A stretch of 64,000 nucleotides of DNA from Theobroma cacao (taxonomy: Eukaryota; Streptophyta; Magnoliopsida; Malvales; Malvaceae). Positions 24,506 through 36,620 of the stretch are shown piece by piece (position 1 is the stretch's first letter; every line of letters begins with the position of its first letter). Below the pieces are notes generated by a model that ran no database searches, was not told where the DNA came from, and saw nothing but the letters and a program-made list of their open reading frames with translations. The position numbers were made by a program, and so were the translations under genes. The DNA lies in contig NC_030854.1 in the NCBI RefSeq assembly GCF_000208745.1, positions 28,063,624 through 28,127,623 on the forward strand, written 5' to 3'.

Positions 24506-27500
24506 TCACTGACTGTAGAAACCCGAATGGAAATTAAGCAAAGAAATATTATTCACCGTTGAAGGGGTGAAGTCCAGAGGATTATCCCATTGCACTGTTC
24601 GTCCATCGAACCATCTCATATTTACATTCTCAACATCCAAACCATCAATATGTTCCATGATAATACCAGCTGCGCTGTGATTCACAAGTCCCTGACATCC
24701 AGGCCTATAGTCAACCAACCCGCCAACATAATTTGTCCATCGTTTGTAGGTTAGATTCATGTTAATGAATCTCAAATTCCTTAGCAGTCCACCTTTAGAG
24801 CCTGATAAGAAGATCCCATTTTCAGAATTCGCAGTGATGTTTATGAAGTTTACATTAGAGATTGAACCCTCTGCTGAATTTGAGTCTCGCGGGCAGGTTG
24901 TCACATAAATTGGTTCAGCCCTCCCCCACCATGACGGATCATAGTATCTTGTGCTGATGTTTATATTCGAGACAGTAATGTCGCTTACATTTCCTGCAGA
25001 AGATAAAACCCAAGTCATTGAGGAAACCATAAACCAAAAATGTTTCACTAAGTAAGCCTTGTGTCAAACCCGATAACGTTACCTCCATCACGTATCTGAA
25101 ATCCAAGCCCTCTGTGAGAATCTACAATAGTAATGTTGTCAAAGACCAAATTCTTGAACTCAAACCAACTAGCACTTCCAAGTTTGATTGCTGAAGATTT
25201 TGTTCGAATCCAGCAGTTTGTGGCTGTTAAGTTATGAAGAGGGGAAGTGTATGTCTTCGGGCATAGAGCGTCATCTCCTGTATCGATGTGGCATCTTGTA
25301 ATCAGTGTATTGTTTGAATCCTCTATGTCTATCCCATCATTGTTAGGCGTATAAAAATCTCCATATATTGAAACATCATGAATTGATGTGTTTTCACATC
25401 GAACTATGTGCAAGCTGCAATGTATCCAAATTCTTCATCAGAATACAAGGATAAGTTGAAGGCACGGGAAGAGATAGACCAACACAATTGATCAAGTTAG
25501 TTGCTTTATATAACAAATTTAAATGGATTGAAGACTAGCATGATTGAAGGACAGTAAAGAGAGTCTATAGCTCTATGTACTCCACTAGCTAATTCACTCA
25601 ATGACTAGAAAACATTTGCCAGAAATCCACAGAAAATCCAACTGAATTCTGGGCTTAAACCATTTTAACCAACCAATGTGGTTCCCTTTCTGTTCAGAAT
25701 GAAAATTTTAGTTTAAACCAATCCCTATACTTCAAAGGAAATAAATGTAGTGACTTTTGTTGGTACTTCAAGCAAAAACATATTCAAAGTCAAGATCAAC
25801 ACGAAAATAAATCATAGTATTTAACGTGGCTTGACACTCATTGTCTACATTCCAGACGAGAGAGCTGAATTCACTATAAACATAAAGTTTAAAAAAAGTA
25901 CAAATACCCAAGAAGAAACACTAAACCTGAGCCCAAAAACAAACCCAATTTTCATATTTCTGAGTGTTTAAACTCATGAAATACCCTTTTATCCCATATA
26001 ACCCAATGTTTTCTCCACTCTTCTTCACATCCCTAAAACTGTCTCTGTGAAACTCTCACAGAAAATCCACCTATCAAATAAAAATTACATCATTGTCATA
26101 ATTATAAATGTTATGGCCCACCTCATATTTATAGAGTCTTGTTACTTGATCACTAATAACTTTTGATTATTAAGTATATTTATCCCTTGAATAAACTTAA
26201 TCATCAAATCATTTTCAACCAATAAAAATCCACTAGAATTCAAACTGATTCTCAATTAGAATTTGATAAATATATAACAAATTTTCAACTTAACACAAAT
26301 TTCGCTAAAAACATCGGCCTTGTAAAAACCCCACTACACATCATAGAATTTATGCTAACTCCATCTCACTAGCATAAAACGATCAACACCCATGTATAGC
26401 CACTAAGCCATCTTCAACCTTGTTGACCTCAGAGATGAACCTCAATCTAACATCTCTCAACAAGAACCGTCTCTTAGTTTGATCTGCATCCAGAGACTAT
26501 TTTTTTTTTTTGAAGGGCTCCAGAGATTATATTAACTAGCACTATTGAGGTCTTTTCTTTTCTTTTGCTAATCTCCAAGAAAGTAAACCACCAAACCCTT
26601 CTTCTCATCAAGATCATCTTGCCAAATGTGATTTTCTTGGCAAACCAATATTACACTCCACATATTTTTGAAACATGTAACACCATCCAAAAATTGAGTA
26701 CTACTCACCCTGAGTAAGAGTATAATATCATAAAAAAATTATCAATACCTCTAGAGTAGTGAGAAATTTCTAAAGTATTCCGTGTGCTCTATTCCTATTT
26801 ACTCATGATTTGCACTTGTTGCTTTCAAATTTTTAACAACATAAATTCTCACACAGAATCAGAAATTTGTTGTAGTTCCACTGAAACAATTGAGAATTAT
26901 TCCACTTGCCATTGTCATTTTGTTTTGACAAAACTCCTCTTGCATGTCTTTGATCTAACCAGCACAACCGTTAGCAACAAATCCCCCAACACCGAATCAT
27001 CATCCCTACATCACTACTCGTTTTTCATGATCATATCATAATAATTCTTCAACCATATTTTTGATATCACTTGTTGAGATTTTCAAGTGAAAACGCATTC
27101 AACATCGTGATCAACTCACAAGAGACTATTTAATGTGGTTCAACATTCATTGCTTACATCCACGAAACGTAGAGATTACAAAGAATATAAATACCTAAAA
27201 TAAAACATTAAACCCGAGTTCTGAAACAAATCCAGTTTCCATGCTCCCTAATGTTTAAACTCATGAAATATCCTTTATCCCATGTAACTCGGAATTTTTT
27301 TCCACTCATTCTCATATTCTTTCAATTTTGTGAAACCCTCAAAAAACTCATCTCTCATATAGAGATCACTCTCATAATTCTAAAAGTTAAAACCCACTTT
27401 ATAGTCATAAAATCTTATTAATTTCGTAAACTTAATTACTAAATAATTTTCAATCAATAGAATTCTGTTGGAATTCAAACCAATTTTCTATTAAAATCTG

Positions 27501-30251
27501 AGTCAAATATCTAACAACCTTATTTCTTGATTATTTCATCCAAACCCTTTTTAACAGCAATTGTCTGGTTTTATTAATTGCTGTCCTTTTTAAATGGCTA
27601 AATATTAAATAACAACACCCTATCAAGCAATTAATGGAAATAATTCTAAACATAAAACCTGCATTAGTTGTCAAATCTAACATTACCTGCAACAATTAGT
27701 TCCTTACAATTCCAATTCAAAATCTACTTTTATGTTCATTTTGATCAATGAATATTCAATTAATCTTTTCTATCATCAAAACAAATCAAATTAACTCTAG
27801 AAACACATGGTATCAGATTATCTAATCAAACAATTAACTAACACATGGATACCAGCAACAAATCTTAGTCCTATGCCAGCCAGTAGCCACCCTTTAAATC
27901 ATTGTTTGTAACTTGGAACTATATATACTAATTCTGACAATATGTCTATTCAAAAAAAAGTGTGGGATAATAAATATCAGACAAATTATCGACAAAAATA
28001 CTAGTAGTACACTAACAAAAAGGGTGCAATGTAATAGAAAATGGTCCACCCATAAGAAAGGAGAACCAGAAACGTTTAGCATTGATGCCAAGAAAGTCCA
28101 AAGTCAAGTTGCCATCCAGACAAGCAAAAAGCGGAAAATTCAGCAGTCGCCTTCCGTTAAACAGTGGTCCTTTCGTGAGGATAAGCTAAAATGCAATGAC
28201 CAAACTACATCTCTATTAAAAAAAACACATGGAGCAACTATATAAAAGCCTCACATGGAGTGTGTCGGTCCTGGATAGCCAGTATCCATCAAATGAAGAA
28301 CGAAATTATGTGAAGGAAAAATGGCAAAGGATAAGCTTCGGAGCCAACATGCTTCTGACACATATATAAACGCATCATAAGAATGGAAATTTAATTGGGT
28401 TTGAAAGATACCGCATCTGATTATAATAGCATTTTGTAATCCCTGCTTTTTTAATCTTTTATTTCAATTTTAGTTAATTTCATTTTATACACTATTATTA
28501 AGAGTTTGACCTAAAAATAATTGATAATGTACAGCATGTTTCCTAATCTTTCTTTAACATCTTCTTTGGTTGGAAGGAATGACTTCCAAAAGGCAATAAA
28601 AAGATTAGTAGACAAAAATGCTGATTATCAATTTTAAGAATTACCCTACCATCTCAAATGTAATTTATTTACTTTTTACAATTTCTTTCCCTTTCTCTCT
28701 ACTCAACTATCTCTATGCTTCTCTCACTAAATTAAAATAAATTTAAAATTAAAAAAATAAAAAATAATATGATTTTAAAATAAAAAGATTTAAATTTTAA
28801 TTATAAATTATAAAAATTACATAATAGCTATTTATCTTTTATTTATTCCTATAGAATAGCTATTTCACTCCCACTTTATTCTTTTCTGCGAACCAAACAC
28901 ACTTTTAAAGTTTTACATTTTACTTTAGTAAACTACGATAGATGAATTATGTGCCTATGTGGCACATATCAATATAAGAATATTTTATTTTATTTTAATT
29001 AAATCCTAATTTATATATATTTTTTTGAATTTTAAAAGATTAATGTTAATATTTTTTATTAAAATTAAAACCTTTTTGTACTAAAGTGTGCCACGTGGTT
29101 AAAAAAAATTAAATTGACATGTCATGTCATCAACACAAACTCCTAAAGTAAATTTAATTGCAAAATTATAACATTGTTATTAGTTATCCATAAAATCAAC
29201 TTTTAATAAAAATGCATGAATTATTCATAAAATTTATGCGTAGATTAACCGAACTAAACGATCTAATTCAATTAATCAACAAATTTGATTAAAGCAAAAT
29301 TTTGATCAATTCAATTAATTTTTTACAAGAAATTAGATTCAGAGAATTTTTTAATCAAATTAATCAAATACACTCCCTTAATTTATTTAGTAGCAAGCAA
29401 TTTTGAAAAAGTTTAATGTAGTTTCGATTGACACCAATTTGGCATGTTCATTTTGCTTGTTAGAACTTTAGTCATGACAAACAATTATCTACAAGATAAA
29501 AGAGATATGATTTTTTTTTTTTACGGAAGAATTCGAATTTTAATTTGTACTAATGTATTAATGAAAGCTCATACTCTTTGTATATTTTAGTTTTTCTATT
29601 TTTTTCATATGTTTTCATCCTTAATAAAAATATAAGTGGACAGAAATGCAAATAGAAAGGAATAAGCAAAAGAAAACAGACTAACCACCAATAAGCCGGC
29701 TGCGTGAGGGTAACATTCCAAACTCTAACATTGGTCGAGTCGAGGAAGCCAACCAACCTGGGCCGACACTCATCGCCCCAGCAAGCCCCTGTCTGGTTCC
29801 AACTCACCATCACATTTTTCCTCTTATCGAACTTCACCACGAACTCCGATCCCTGCCCGTCAACCACGCCTCCACCCGTTATCCCAACATCGCTAGCATT
29901 CTCAGCCAATATCACATACCATCTATCCCACGCTTTTGGGTAGTCTTCCAATTTGGTCCCACCCAAGATGGCAGAGCCTTTGGGAATGTTCAAAACGACG
30001 TTGGATTTGAGGAAGACGGTGGCTGTTAGATAGGTGCCTGGTGGGAAGGTTACGTAGCATGGTTTGGTGGTGGAGTTGTGGCAGGTGTCGATGGCTGATT
30101 GGATGGCGGATGTGTCGTAGTGTTTGCCGTCTCCGGTGGCGCCGAAGTCTGTGACGGAGATGGTGGAGTAGGTTGAAGGATGGGATTGGATGATGGTGGG
30201 GAGGAACATGAGAGTGACAACTGTTAGCTGGGGAATTGGATGAGCACCCAT
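24506..30251 (-). CDS. GH28-like (polygalacturonase/pectin lyase-fold) secreted protein, three exons
   Basis: Exons are 30251-29686, 25414-25083 and 24993-24506, with GT-AG introns, giving 1386 nt (461 aa plus stop). Residues 1-22 form a hydrophobic signal peptide, so the protein should go to the cell wall. The body begins VTDFGATGDGKHYDTSAIQ, the usual start of the GH28 beta-helix. Catalytic-region motifs are NNDGIDIEDS (motif I) and DTGDDA (motif II), so the acid pair is kept. Where typical polygalacturonases have GHG, this protein reads TKSSAIKLGS, and RIK is replaced by FQIRD. It therefore belongs to the divergent group that includes Arabidopsis At3g57790 (recall), and pectin hydrolysis should not be assumed. 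Several N-glycosylation sequons are present. The first intron is 4.27 kb and contains an LTR element. Joining through TG|C gives AYWCLHIVRC at the exon 1/2 junction. Confidence 0.87.
25758..26279 (-). repeat. LTR (left) of the intronic element
   Basis: About 520 bp, TGTTGG...ATAACA. It is the longer of the two LTRs, and many substitutions separate it from the right copy, which suggests an old insertion. Confidence 0.55.
27072..27516 (-). repeat. LTR (right) of the intronic element
   Basis: About 445 bp, TGTTGAG...TCTAACA. It is shorter than the left copy through internal deletions around the 'aaacccactttatagtc' region. Confidence 0.55.
27517..29685. other. Remainder of the pectin-lyase-like intron 1
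   Basis: AT-rich. It includes a motif pair (GTGCCACGTGG near 29090 and ATGTGCC.....GGCACAT at 28949-28967) of the kind seen in plant MITE-like repeats, but no clean element boundaries. An open frame at 27913-28245 (plus) starts with TTG and has no domain. Confidence 0.35.
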
Positions 30252-31287
30252 GTTTTTCGATTGCTTTCGGCACTGATTCGGAAAATAATATGAAATTTGG
30301 GTTTGGTAAAGCTGAAATCTAGTGCAAGTGGTTTCACCATATTGACACGGAACTAGAATTAAAATATCACAGTACTATTATTATATTCTAGTCATTGGCA
30401 TGTGTAGAACAAGGAAGAGTCAAGATAAAATTAATAATGGCCAAGCCAAATGAACATATCAACGACATAAAAATAAATGGGTTTAATTTAATTTAGACAC
30501 CATTCATTAATTGTGACTCGTTGCTTTCTGCTTTTCTTCTTTTCTCTGTCTGGGATAACCCGACAGATCAAAGCACAATGATGAGTGGATTGGCAATGGT
30601 TTTCAGACTGCCTTTTCTGTATTTCTTTCATTATAATGAAAGCACGGCTGGAGAAGGAGAACTGATTCATTGGAATTGAAGGTGTGAATGTCAACCTTCT
30701 AATCAAAATGATACATACGGCATCGGACAGAATAGGGGCCAGTGGAACCCTTTTGATAGCTCATATTCATAGTCACAGCAAGATTCAACCACAGACATAG
30801 CAGATTGTGACTTTACAACATAAGAATATAGAGGATCCATGATCACTTGAAATGAAGTCAAGGTGGAAAGGAATAAATATTGGTATCACAATCAATATAA
30901 GTTTCTCATGTCTTAAAAGAAGAAGAAGAAGAAGACACCATTTAATGACAAAATGAAGCCGAATTCTTAATAGTTTAATCATAGTCCGTTCTATGATTTT
31001 ACAATATAAGTCAATCAACCTTACAAACTAAGTATTAGATTGAATGACTCTTGAGTTAGTATATATAGTAAGAGATATTTAATAACAGCATACTGACATT
31101 TCTTGTCTCCGGTCCTGAGAAATCAAAGGTTTCCAACTGACTCGCATGGAAACCCAAAGATAAATGGTGAGGCCTCTCTCCTAATTCTTGCTGATTTCTA
31201 ATATTTGGTATATACAATATTACTAGCTACCACTAGAACAATTTTTGCATAAATCTAACCATTGGAACTTCTTCGGCCTTCATAGCT
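30252..31287. other. Promoter of the pectin-lyase-like gene and 3' flank of the bHLH gene
   Basis: No further gene is seen. Positions 30252-30500 should hold the promoter and leader of the leftward pectin-lyase-like gene. Positions just below 31288 are the bHLH 3' untranslated region. A GAA run occurs at about 30917-30933. Confidence 0.4.
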
Positions 31288-34200
31288 TCATAGCTCCATT
31301 TTCACTTGATTCGAGTGCAATGTTGCTGCACCAAAGTTGCAATAGAAGTTAGTCTCGGTCTCGATTTACTTTGGATTAAAAGAAAGATACAACTCCAGAT
31401 ATTTGAATCAAAAAGGTTTGGCTTATATCAAACTCTAAAAGTTTAATGTAGCAAATATCTGAAAGCTGAAAAGAAGATTTTTGCATCATTTCCTAACAAA
31501 GAATGAAGTTCCCTACAGATGAAGTAATCTAGGATAAAGTTTAAAATACAATACATTGCCTAGACACCCCTCCCCACTTGCTCCCCCCCTGATTATCAAG
31601 CATAATAGTATAACAATACCCTGTGCTGGCCATTAAACGGAAAATAATTTGCAACACCTTAAACTATTACCAAAATTCATTTAGCTCAGCTCTTAACTAG
31701 AAATAAACAAAAATCTTTGAACTGAACACAATTTACAATGCCATTCTTTCTCCAAAATTCTGATCAATTTATTAAATAGAAATGAGTTGACTGAATGGAA
31801 TCTGTGAGAAAATTTATCAACAGCGGCCTAAAAGCCAGAACTAAATAATTTGTTGGTTGTCCCTGACCATTTGAACTAAGGGTATTGCCCAAGCGTTACG
31901 GTTTCTTTCTTAAGTTGAAAGTTAGCAGTGATCCAAAACGTTATTTTGTGTTTTTGCCTATTTACTAATTACGATTTAGAAGGCAAATATGCCTGTTTTA
32001 TCTACCTGAATTTGCCGAGGAGTCATAACTTAAAAGCGAGTTCTCAGGAGTAATATAATTATTGCAAACTTCTTCTCTCACCCAAATGGGTTGCTGAATT
32101 GCATCAAAATGCCATTGCTGTTGATACTGTTGTCTGTTTCCATTGACTTGAACCTCAGGCCACATCAGAGGCATAACCATGCTAGGGAAGTTACCGTCCA
32201 TTAGAGATCCACTCTACATGTATTCAAAGATAATCAGACATGTTAGTGGAAATTTTCAGGTAACTAAAACCAATAGCAAATTAGCTATTGTCTTGCCCTA
32301 AGAAGAGAAACTTGATGGGAAACTGTGTAAATAGGGCATCATATATTTATGTGTATACCCAACATAATCTATTATACAATTAGTTTATGGCCTTTATAAC
32401 CAATGTACATGAAAAGCCAAAAGTGTAGTCATTACACAACAAAAGGGTAATTTAATAGCACCATTTCAGTCATTTTCATTCGACACAATCTGCTAACCAG
32501 AATTGCATTTAGTTTGAAGACCCATGAATTTCAATAATTTCCTGCAATCATGGGCCTTCATAGATGGACCCACTATTCTGATGTTCCACTGAAATGACTA
32601 CATTTACATTCAGCTGACTGGCAACCATTTTTCCCAATCACACATTAAAAAATGGTTGAAAGCATAAATAGGCAGATGGAAGATGGTGGTCCAGACATGA
32701 TCCACTGCCCTCCAAATATTAATGAGGAGCAGTCCTTTTGGATACTGGGTAGAAATCCAAATGAAGAAGGCATACCATAAAGTGTACACCCATTTAGGCT
32801 TTACCAAATCTATAGAAAAAGTTCATAAACAACAATTATGGACTTAAAACAATTTCAAGACACTCCCGCCATAAAGGTGCTCTGAAGGAGTATAGCAGTA
32901 GCTTAATTCCCGCCAAAACTATAAAAGGCTAAAAACAAAGCTACTTGTCGCATGAACTGGGAGAATCACCAAAAGAGCTTTCAATTCCCAACTTTATACC
33001 GTACATACAAGACTAAAGGTGCCTAATACTTACTTCTGCTGTGAATATACTATCAAGGTTGAAATCAATTCTTGGGTTCACAGCTGCAAGTCTCATTGAT
33101 AAGAACTGCAACCAAAGAAACATGTTACCAGAATTAGACCATGGGGATGGAAGATGATGAAAGTAAAACCACACCACATAGCATACAATAAGGCGTGCCA
33201 GCCTATGGGGATCTTTGCTTAATTTTGCAAAGTTTTCCTATATGGTTGGGAGGCAATGCAAACAATTCCATTCAGCAAGCAAAGGATGTTCACAACAAGA
33301 ACCAAGAGAACCATCAATTTGTAACAGTTGCAGAACACAGAAACTCTCATAGCAGTAAGCAAGGGAGAAGGAAATGTTGACTCCTATAAATTGGTGAAAC
33401 CCACCTAAAACACTTCGGCAAACATCTAAGATGATTAATCGCAGGCAGTCTTGATAGCTAATGATAATTTGAAAGTGGTTTTGGTACAAATCAAGACAAT
33501 TTTGAACACTGATATGATCAACAATCATTTGAAAATTTTGGGTAGCAATTCCAACAGGGAGGCCATTCAGTGGCCAAGTCCTGTGTCTCTCCCTACAACA
33601 TATAGTCCACTTGCTATGCTTAAGAACACATTTCTTGAATTCATAAATTTTCTCCATAACCAAATTTCTTACAAGTTGAAATGTTCTGTTATCTGTGAAA
33701 AACAAAACTAATGCTTGAGATGCACAATGCTCACCTCTACTTGGCGTTGTAGGGACTGCACATGATTGATGATTTCATCCAACACCAATGCTGTACCAGA
33801 AATCTGCAGCACATGACATTTTTCAGATCACAAAAAGTTTTCAATTTATTTGAATTCATAAGCATTCTATAAAGAAATTCAGATGACAATGACTTTCTGA
33901 GCAACCAACTTCTTGAACCTAATGCCATTTGAACTTTTCATTTATTGTACTTTTTGAAACTATGGCCTAAGCAACAGGCCAGAGAGCAAGAAGTCAACTG
34001 AATGGGACACAGATAAAGGTTGAGGTTTAATATAAGGGTATCCACCTAGATTTTGATTGTTTGAAAATTAAGACTTGAACTTTCGACATAGCCACATAAT
34101 GATCTTACTTGGCTGCATATCAAGAACCATGAAACAGACATAAGAAACAAAGGAACTACCCATGGCATGCAGATAGATGTCCCAAACATGTATCCTCATA

Positions 34201-36154
34201 AGGGATGATATAAGTTCCAAAGTAAGTTCCCCCCCCCAATTAAAAGTCTAAAGCTAGCTGGATTTCTGTAGATGTCCAGTCTCCCAAAAGATGCAAGGTA
34301 AAAGCATCAATGAATTGAAAGCAGTTAATATCAATATTTTTTTCTAACAATTAGGCATCTATCATCCTTTCAAATTTTAAGGAGATCATGGCCGGTGGTC
34401 CTAGGAAGAAGAAGGTAATTCACAGGTTAGCTCATCCTGTCTTCACTGAACTGCGGTCATTTCATTAAGAAAAGGCACCAGAAAATGACTCAGATCTTGT
34501 GAAACGTCAACGCATAAATCAAGTTACGTTTTGAGCTCAACTAAACAAATTTGCTAAGGACTATCACATCAAGTCCCCATGTAGTTAGGCAGGCATTTGG
34601 CAATAAAAGGCATTTTCTTTTGGCCATCCTTTTTCTACTTATCCCAAAAAGAATGGATGCCGAACTTGTAAGAGAAGTTAGCAACTGTTGTACATCAATG
34701 AAATGGGACCCAATAAAGACATTCAATCTAACAAGCAACTAGACATCTCTACCAAGTATTTCCTTGTAACGTCCAGCTAGCATTTCCACAAGACTAAAGT
34801 TTTCCTTCACTGTCGTCAAAGGCTATAATTGTAATATTACCGATTACTATCGGTTCTGTAGATAAATCAAAAACATCAAAGGCTATAATTGGTTGAAAGT
34901 TAAAAAGTAGAAAATCTAGCTTGACAATTTACTACCTTCACTAAAACAGCAATAAATTGTACTTGCGATTTGAAAAGACGAACTTAACCCCAAAAAGCAC
35001 TTCTAACAAACTCCCCCCACGAAGGGAAAACAGCTAAAGCATCAAAATTACAAAAGTGCCATTGGGACACCAGATCAGCACTTTTCTTCTTACAAAAGTA
35101 ATCCACTTTTGTGCAAAAGGTGACAGGGACAAAGCCGTTATTAAACAAAAATAATCCACAGATGTAAACACACTTTTTGTACCCCATTTAGAAAGATATT
35201 CTTAATTTAAATCACCATCAAATCATTAATCAACCAATTAATCCAACTGAACTGACCTTATTGCATCCAGGTACCAACTCCTGTAGTAGCTTCATTCGTG
35301 CATTAATCTTCTCTCTCCTCGCCTGTATGAAACACCAAAATTAGCTTAAATAAAAACAAACAAATTAACAAATACTAATAAGTGATTAGCACACTAATTG
35401 AGGAGTCAATCATGAAAATTAGTAAATTACTCTCTCTGCTAAGCTATGGCTATCCGTTGCTTGTCCCCGGCGAGCTCTAACGTGAACGTAAGGCAGCTTC
35501 TCCGCGTCCTCTGAGCTCTCGTTTGCCGCAGTTTTGCTTTTCTTCGTTGACCCTTTAACCTATAAATCCGCAAAAACAAATTTAATCAGCTAATTAATCA
35601 CAATTATACCAAAAATGGAAAACCCCAGAAACCCTAAGTAAATTTTTCTCCTCCACCTTCTTTTCTCGGTCCTTTCTCTTGATACTCCGCTTCTCCACCG
35701 TTGGATCAGAAACTAATGGCTGACATGACTCGGTCTCGGCCGGCTCACTCTTCACCTCCTTCTGGGGATTCTGGCTTGAGTTGTTCGACGTCGTTTCAGC
35801 CGAGCCGGTCTTGTTATTGTTGTTGTTACTGTCTCCAGCAAACACAGAGAACCTCGCAGCTCGTTCAATCAAACTAGTATTAGAAGGAAAATGAAAGCTG
35901 CCTTTGATATCTTCAACGTTGGGCGCCGGAGCCGCGATAAGCTTAGCCGACTCAGGAGAGTGAAGAAGCTCAACAGCTTGTGGGGCGGGGAGCTCAAGCA
36001 GAGCCGTAAAGGAACTCGCATTATCGGTTGACGGAGCCGAGATCAAACGGTGGATTTCGTCTGTAAATTGGAGCGATTCGAGCGCCACTGCTTCGTCCCC
36101 ATCCGACGTCGTTCCATTAGATCTGGTTTCCGTCGTCCTTGCTTTTGGCTCCAT
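31288..36154 (-). CDS. bHLH transcription factor of the bHLH48/bHLH60 type, seven exons
   Basis: Coding exons in minus order are 36154-35657, 35559-35431, 35322-35257, 33803-33735, 33105-33034, 32213-32006 and 31325-31288; they sum to 1080 nt (359 aa plus stop). It is a nuclear DNA-binding regulator. Residues 1-165 are low-complexity with Ser/Asn and acidic stretches. Lys-rich runs ([15 protein letters not shown]) at about 155-172 are a likely nuclear signal. The bHLH domain covers about residues 187-250, starting [19 protein letters not shown]. The basic region keeps His204, Glu208 and Arg212, the H-E-R triad that reads G-box (CACGTG) sites. Helix-loop-helix motifs [13 protein letters not shown] and [19 protein letters not shown] follow, and the protein ends VKMEL. 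ATG 36154 was chosen because no in-frame ATG lies upstream. From recall, Arabidopsis relatives At3g57800 (bHLH60) and At2g42300 (bHLH48) promote flowering together with gibberellin signalling. No disruption is seen. Confidence 0.9.
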
Positions 36155-36474
36155 GGAGAAAAAGAAAAGAAAACTAGCCAATTTCGAAATTCTGAAAAAT
36201 ACGCAGTTAAAATTCGTGAAACTAAAAAGTGGTCTCTGGCTAAATTCAACCCAATTTTGAGTCTGACAGCCTGAATTTTGAGAGAAACTTTGGTTTGTTT
36301 CTTCAATGGAGGTCAAGCTTAGAAAAAAGAGTTCAATGCTTGTGAGAGAGAGTTTGCTGCTCGGCAAAAGAGATTACTTCTCAGCCATTTGAAGTATAGG
36401 GAAAGCAACGTTGCTGGGGTTGTCTGGTTTAATAATAAAAAGGGAATTTTTATTTTTATTTTTATTTTTTTTGT

Positions 36475-36620
36475 AATTTTGCAGAGACACAGAGAGAGAG
36501 AGAGAGAGAGAAAGTAGGGTCTCAGTCTGACGCTAAACTTGTACAGTTCCAACTGTACAGTTCGTTGAGATTAGGAAGAGAAAAGAAGTTGGTTGGGTTG
36601 GGTTGGGTTGGGTTGGGTAC
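36475..36620 (-). promoter_or_regulatory. bHLH gene leader/promoter block: GA/CT run, palindrome, TTGGG repeats
   Basis: Three signals lie within 150 bp, 330-470 bp upstream of the bHLH start codon. There is a GA run (CT on the coding strand) at about 36491-36511, common in plant core promoters and leaders. A perfect inverted repeat GTACAGTT-CC-AACTGTAC lies at 36541-36558. About five TTGGG units lie at 36590-36617, which read as CCCAA on the coding strand and resemble an interstitial telomere-like (telo-box-related) repeat. All are seen directly; a regulatory role is inferred. Confidence 0.4.

Larger units (their letters stand above)
25758..27516 (-). mobile_element. Non-autonomous LTR retrotransposon inside the pectin-lyase-like intron
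   Basis: Two related terminal blocks bound this 1.76-kb element: 25758-26279 and 27072-27516. Each begins TGTTG and ends AACA (the right one TATCTAACA). Both contain 'aatgtggttcaacattcattg' / 'aacgtggcttgacactcattg' and 'gtttaaactcatgaaatat' / 'ataccc'. The flanks are ACTTT (25753-25757) and ACCTT (27517-27521), a 5-bp target duplication with one mismatch. On the minus strand, GTGATATCAAAAATATGG follows the right LTR and resembles a decayed tRNA-Met primer site, giving the minus orientation. The 0.8-kb interior has no gag or pol frame, so it is non-autonomous or heavily deleted. Confidence 0.6.

Noticed and set aside
27913..28245. 110-codon plus-strand frame inside the pectin-lyase-like intron
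   Set aside because: Starts with TTG, has no domain, and lies in repeat-derived intron sequence.
29923..30273. 116-codon minus frame rich in His and Arg
   Set aside because: Shadow of the pectin-lyase-like first exon in another frame.
34388..34470. Plus-strand ATG frame beginning [13 protein letters not shown] inside a bHLH intron
   Set aside because: Only about 27 codons long, no supporting splice structure and no confident family match.
36155..36367. In-frame upstream extension of the bHLH protein
   Set aside because: The extension starts with TTG, has no ATG, and reads as low-complexity leader sequence.
36590..36617. Telomere-like TTGGG array
   Set aside because: The unit differs from the plant telomere repeat TTTAGGG and the array is very short; treated only as a promoter-region repeat.
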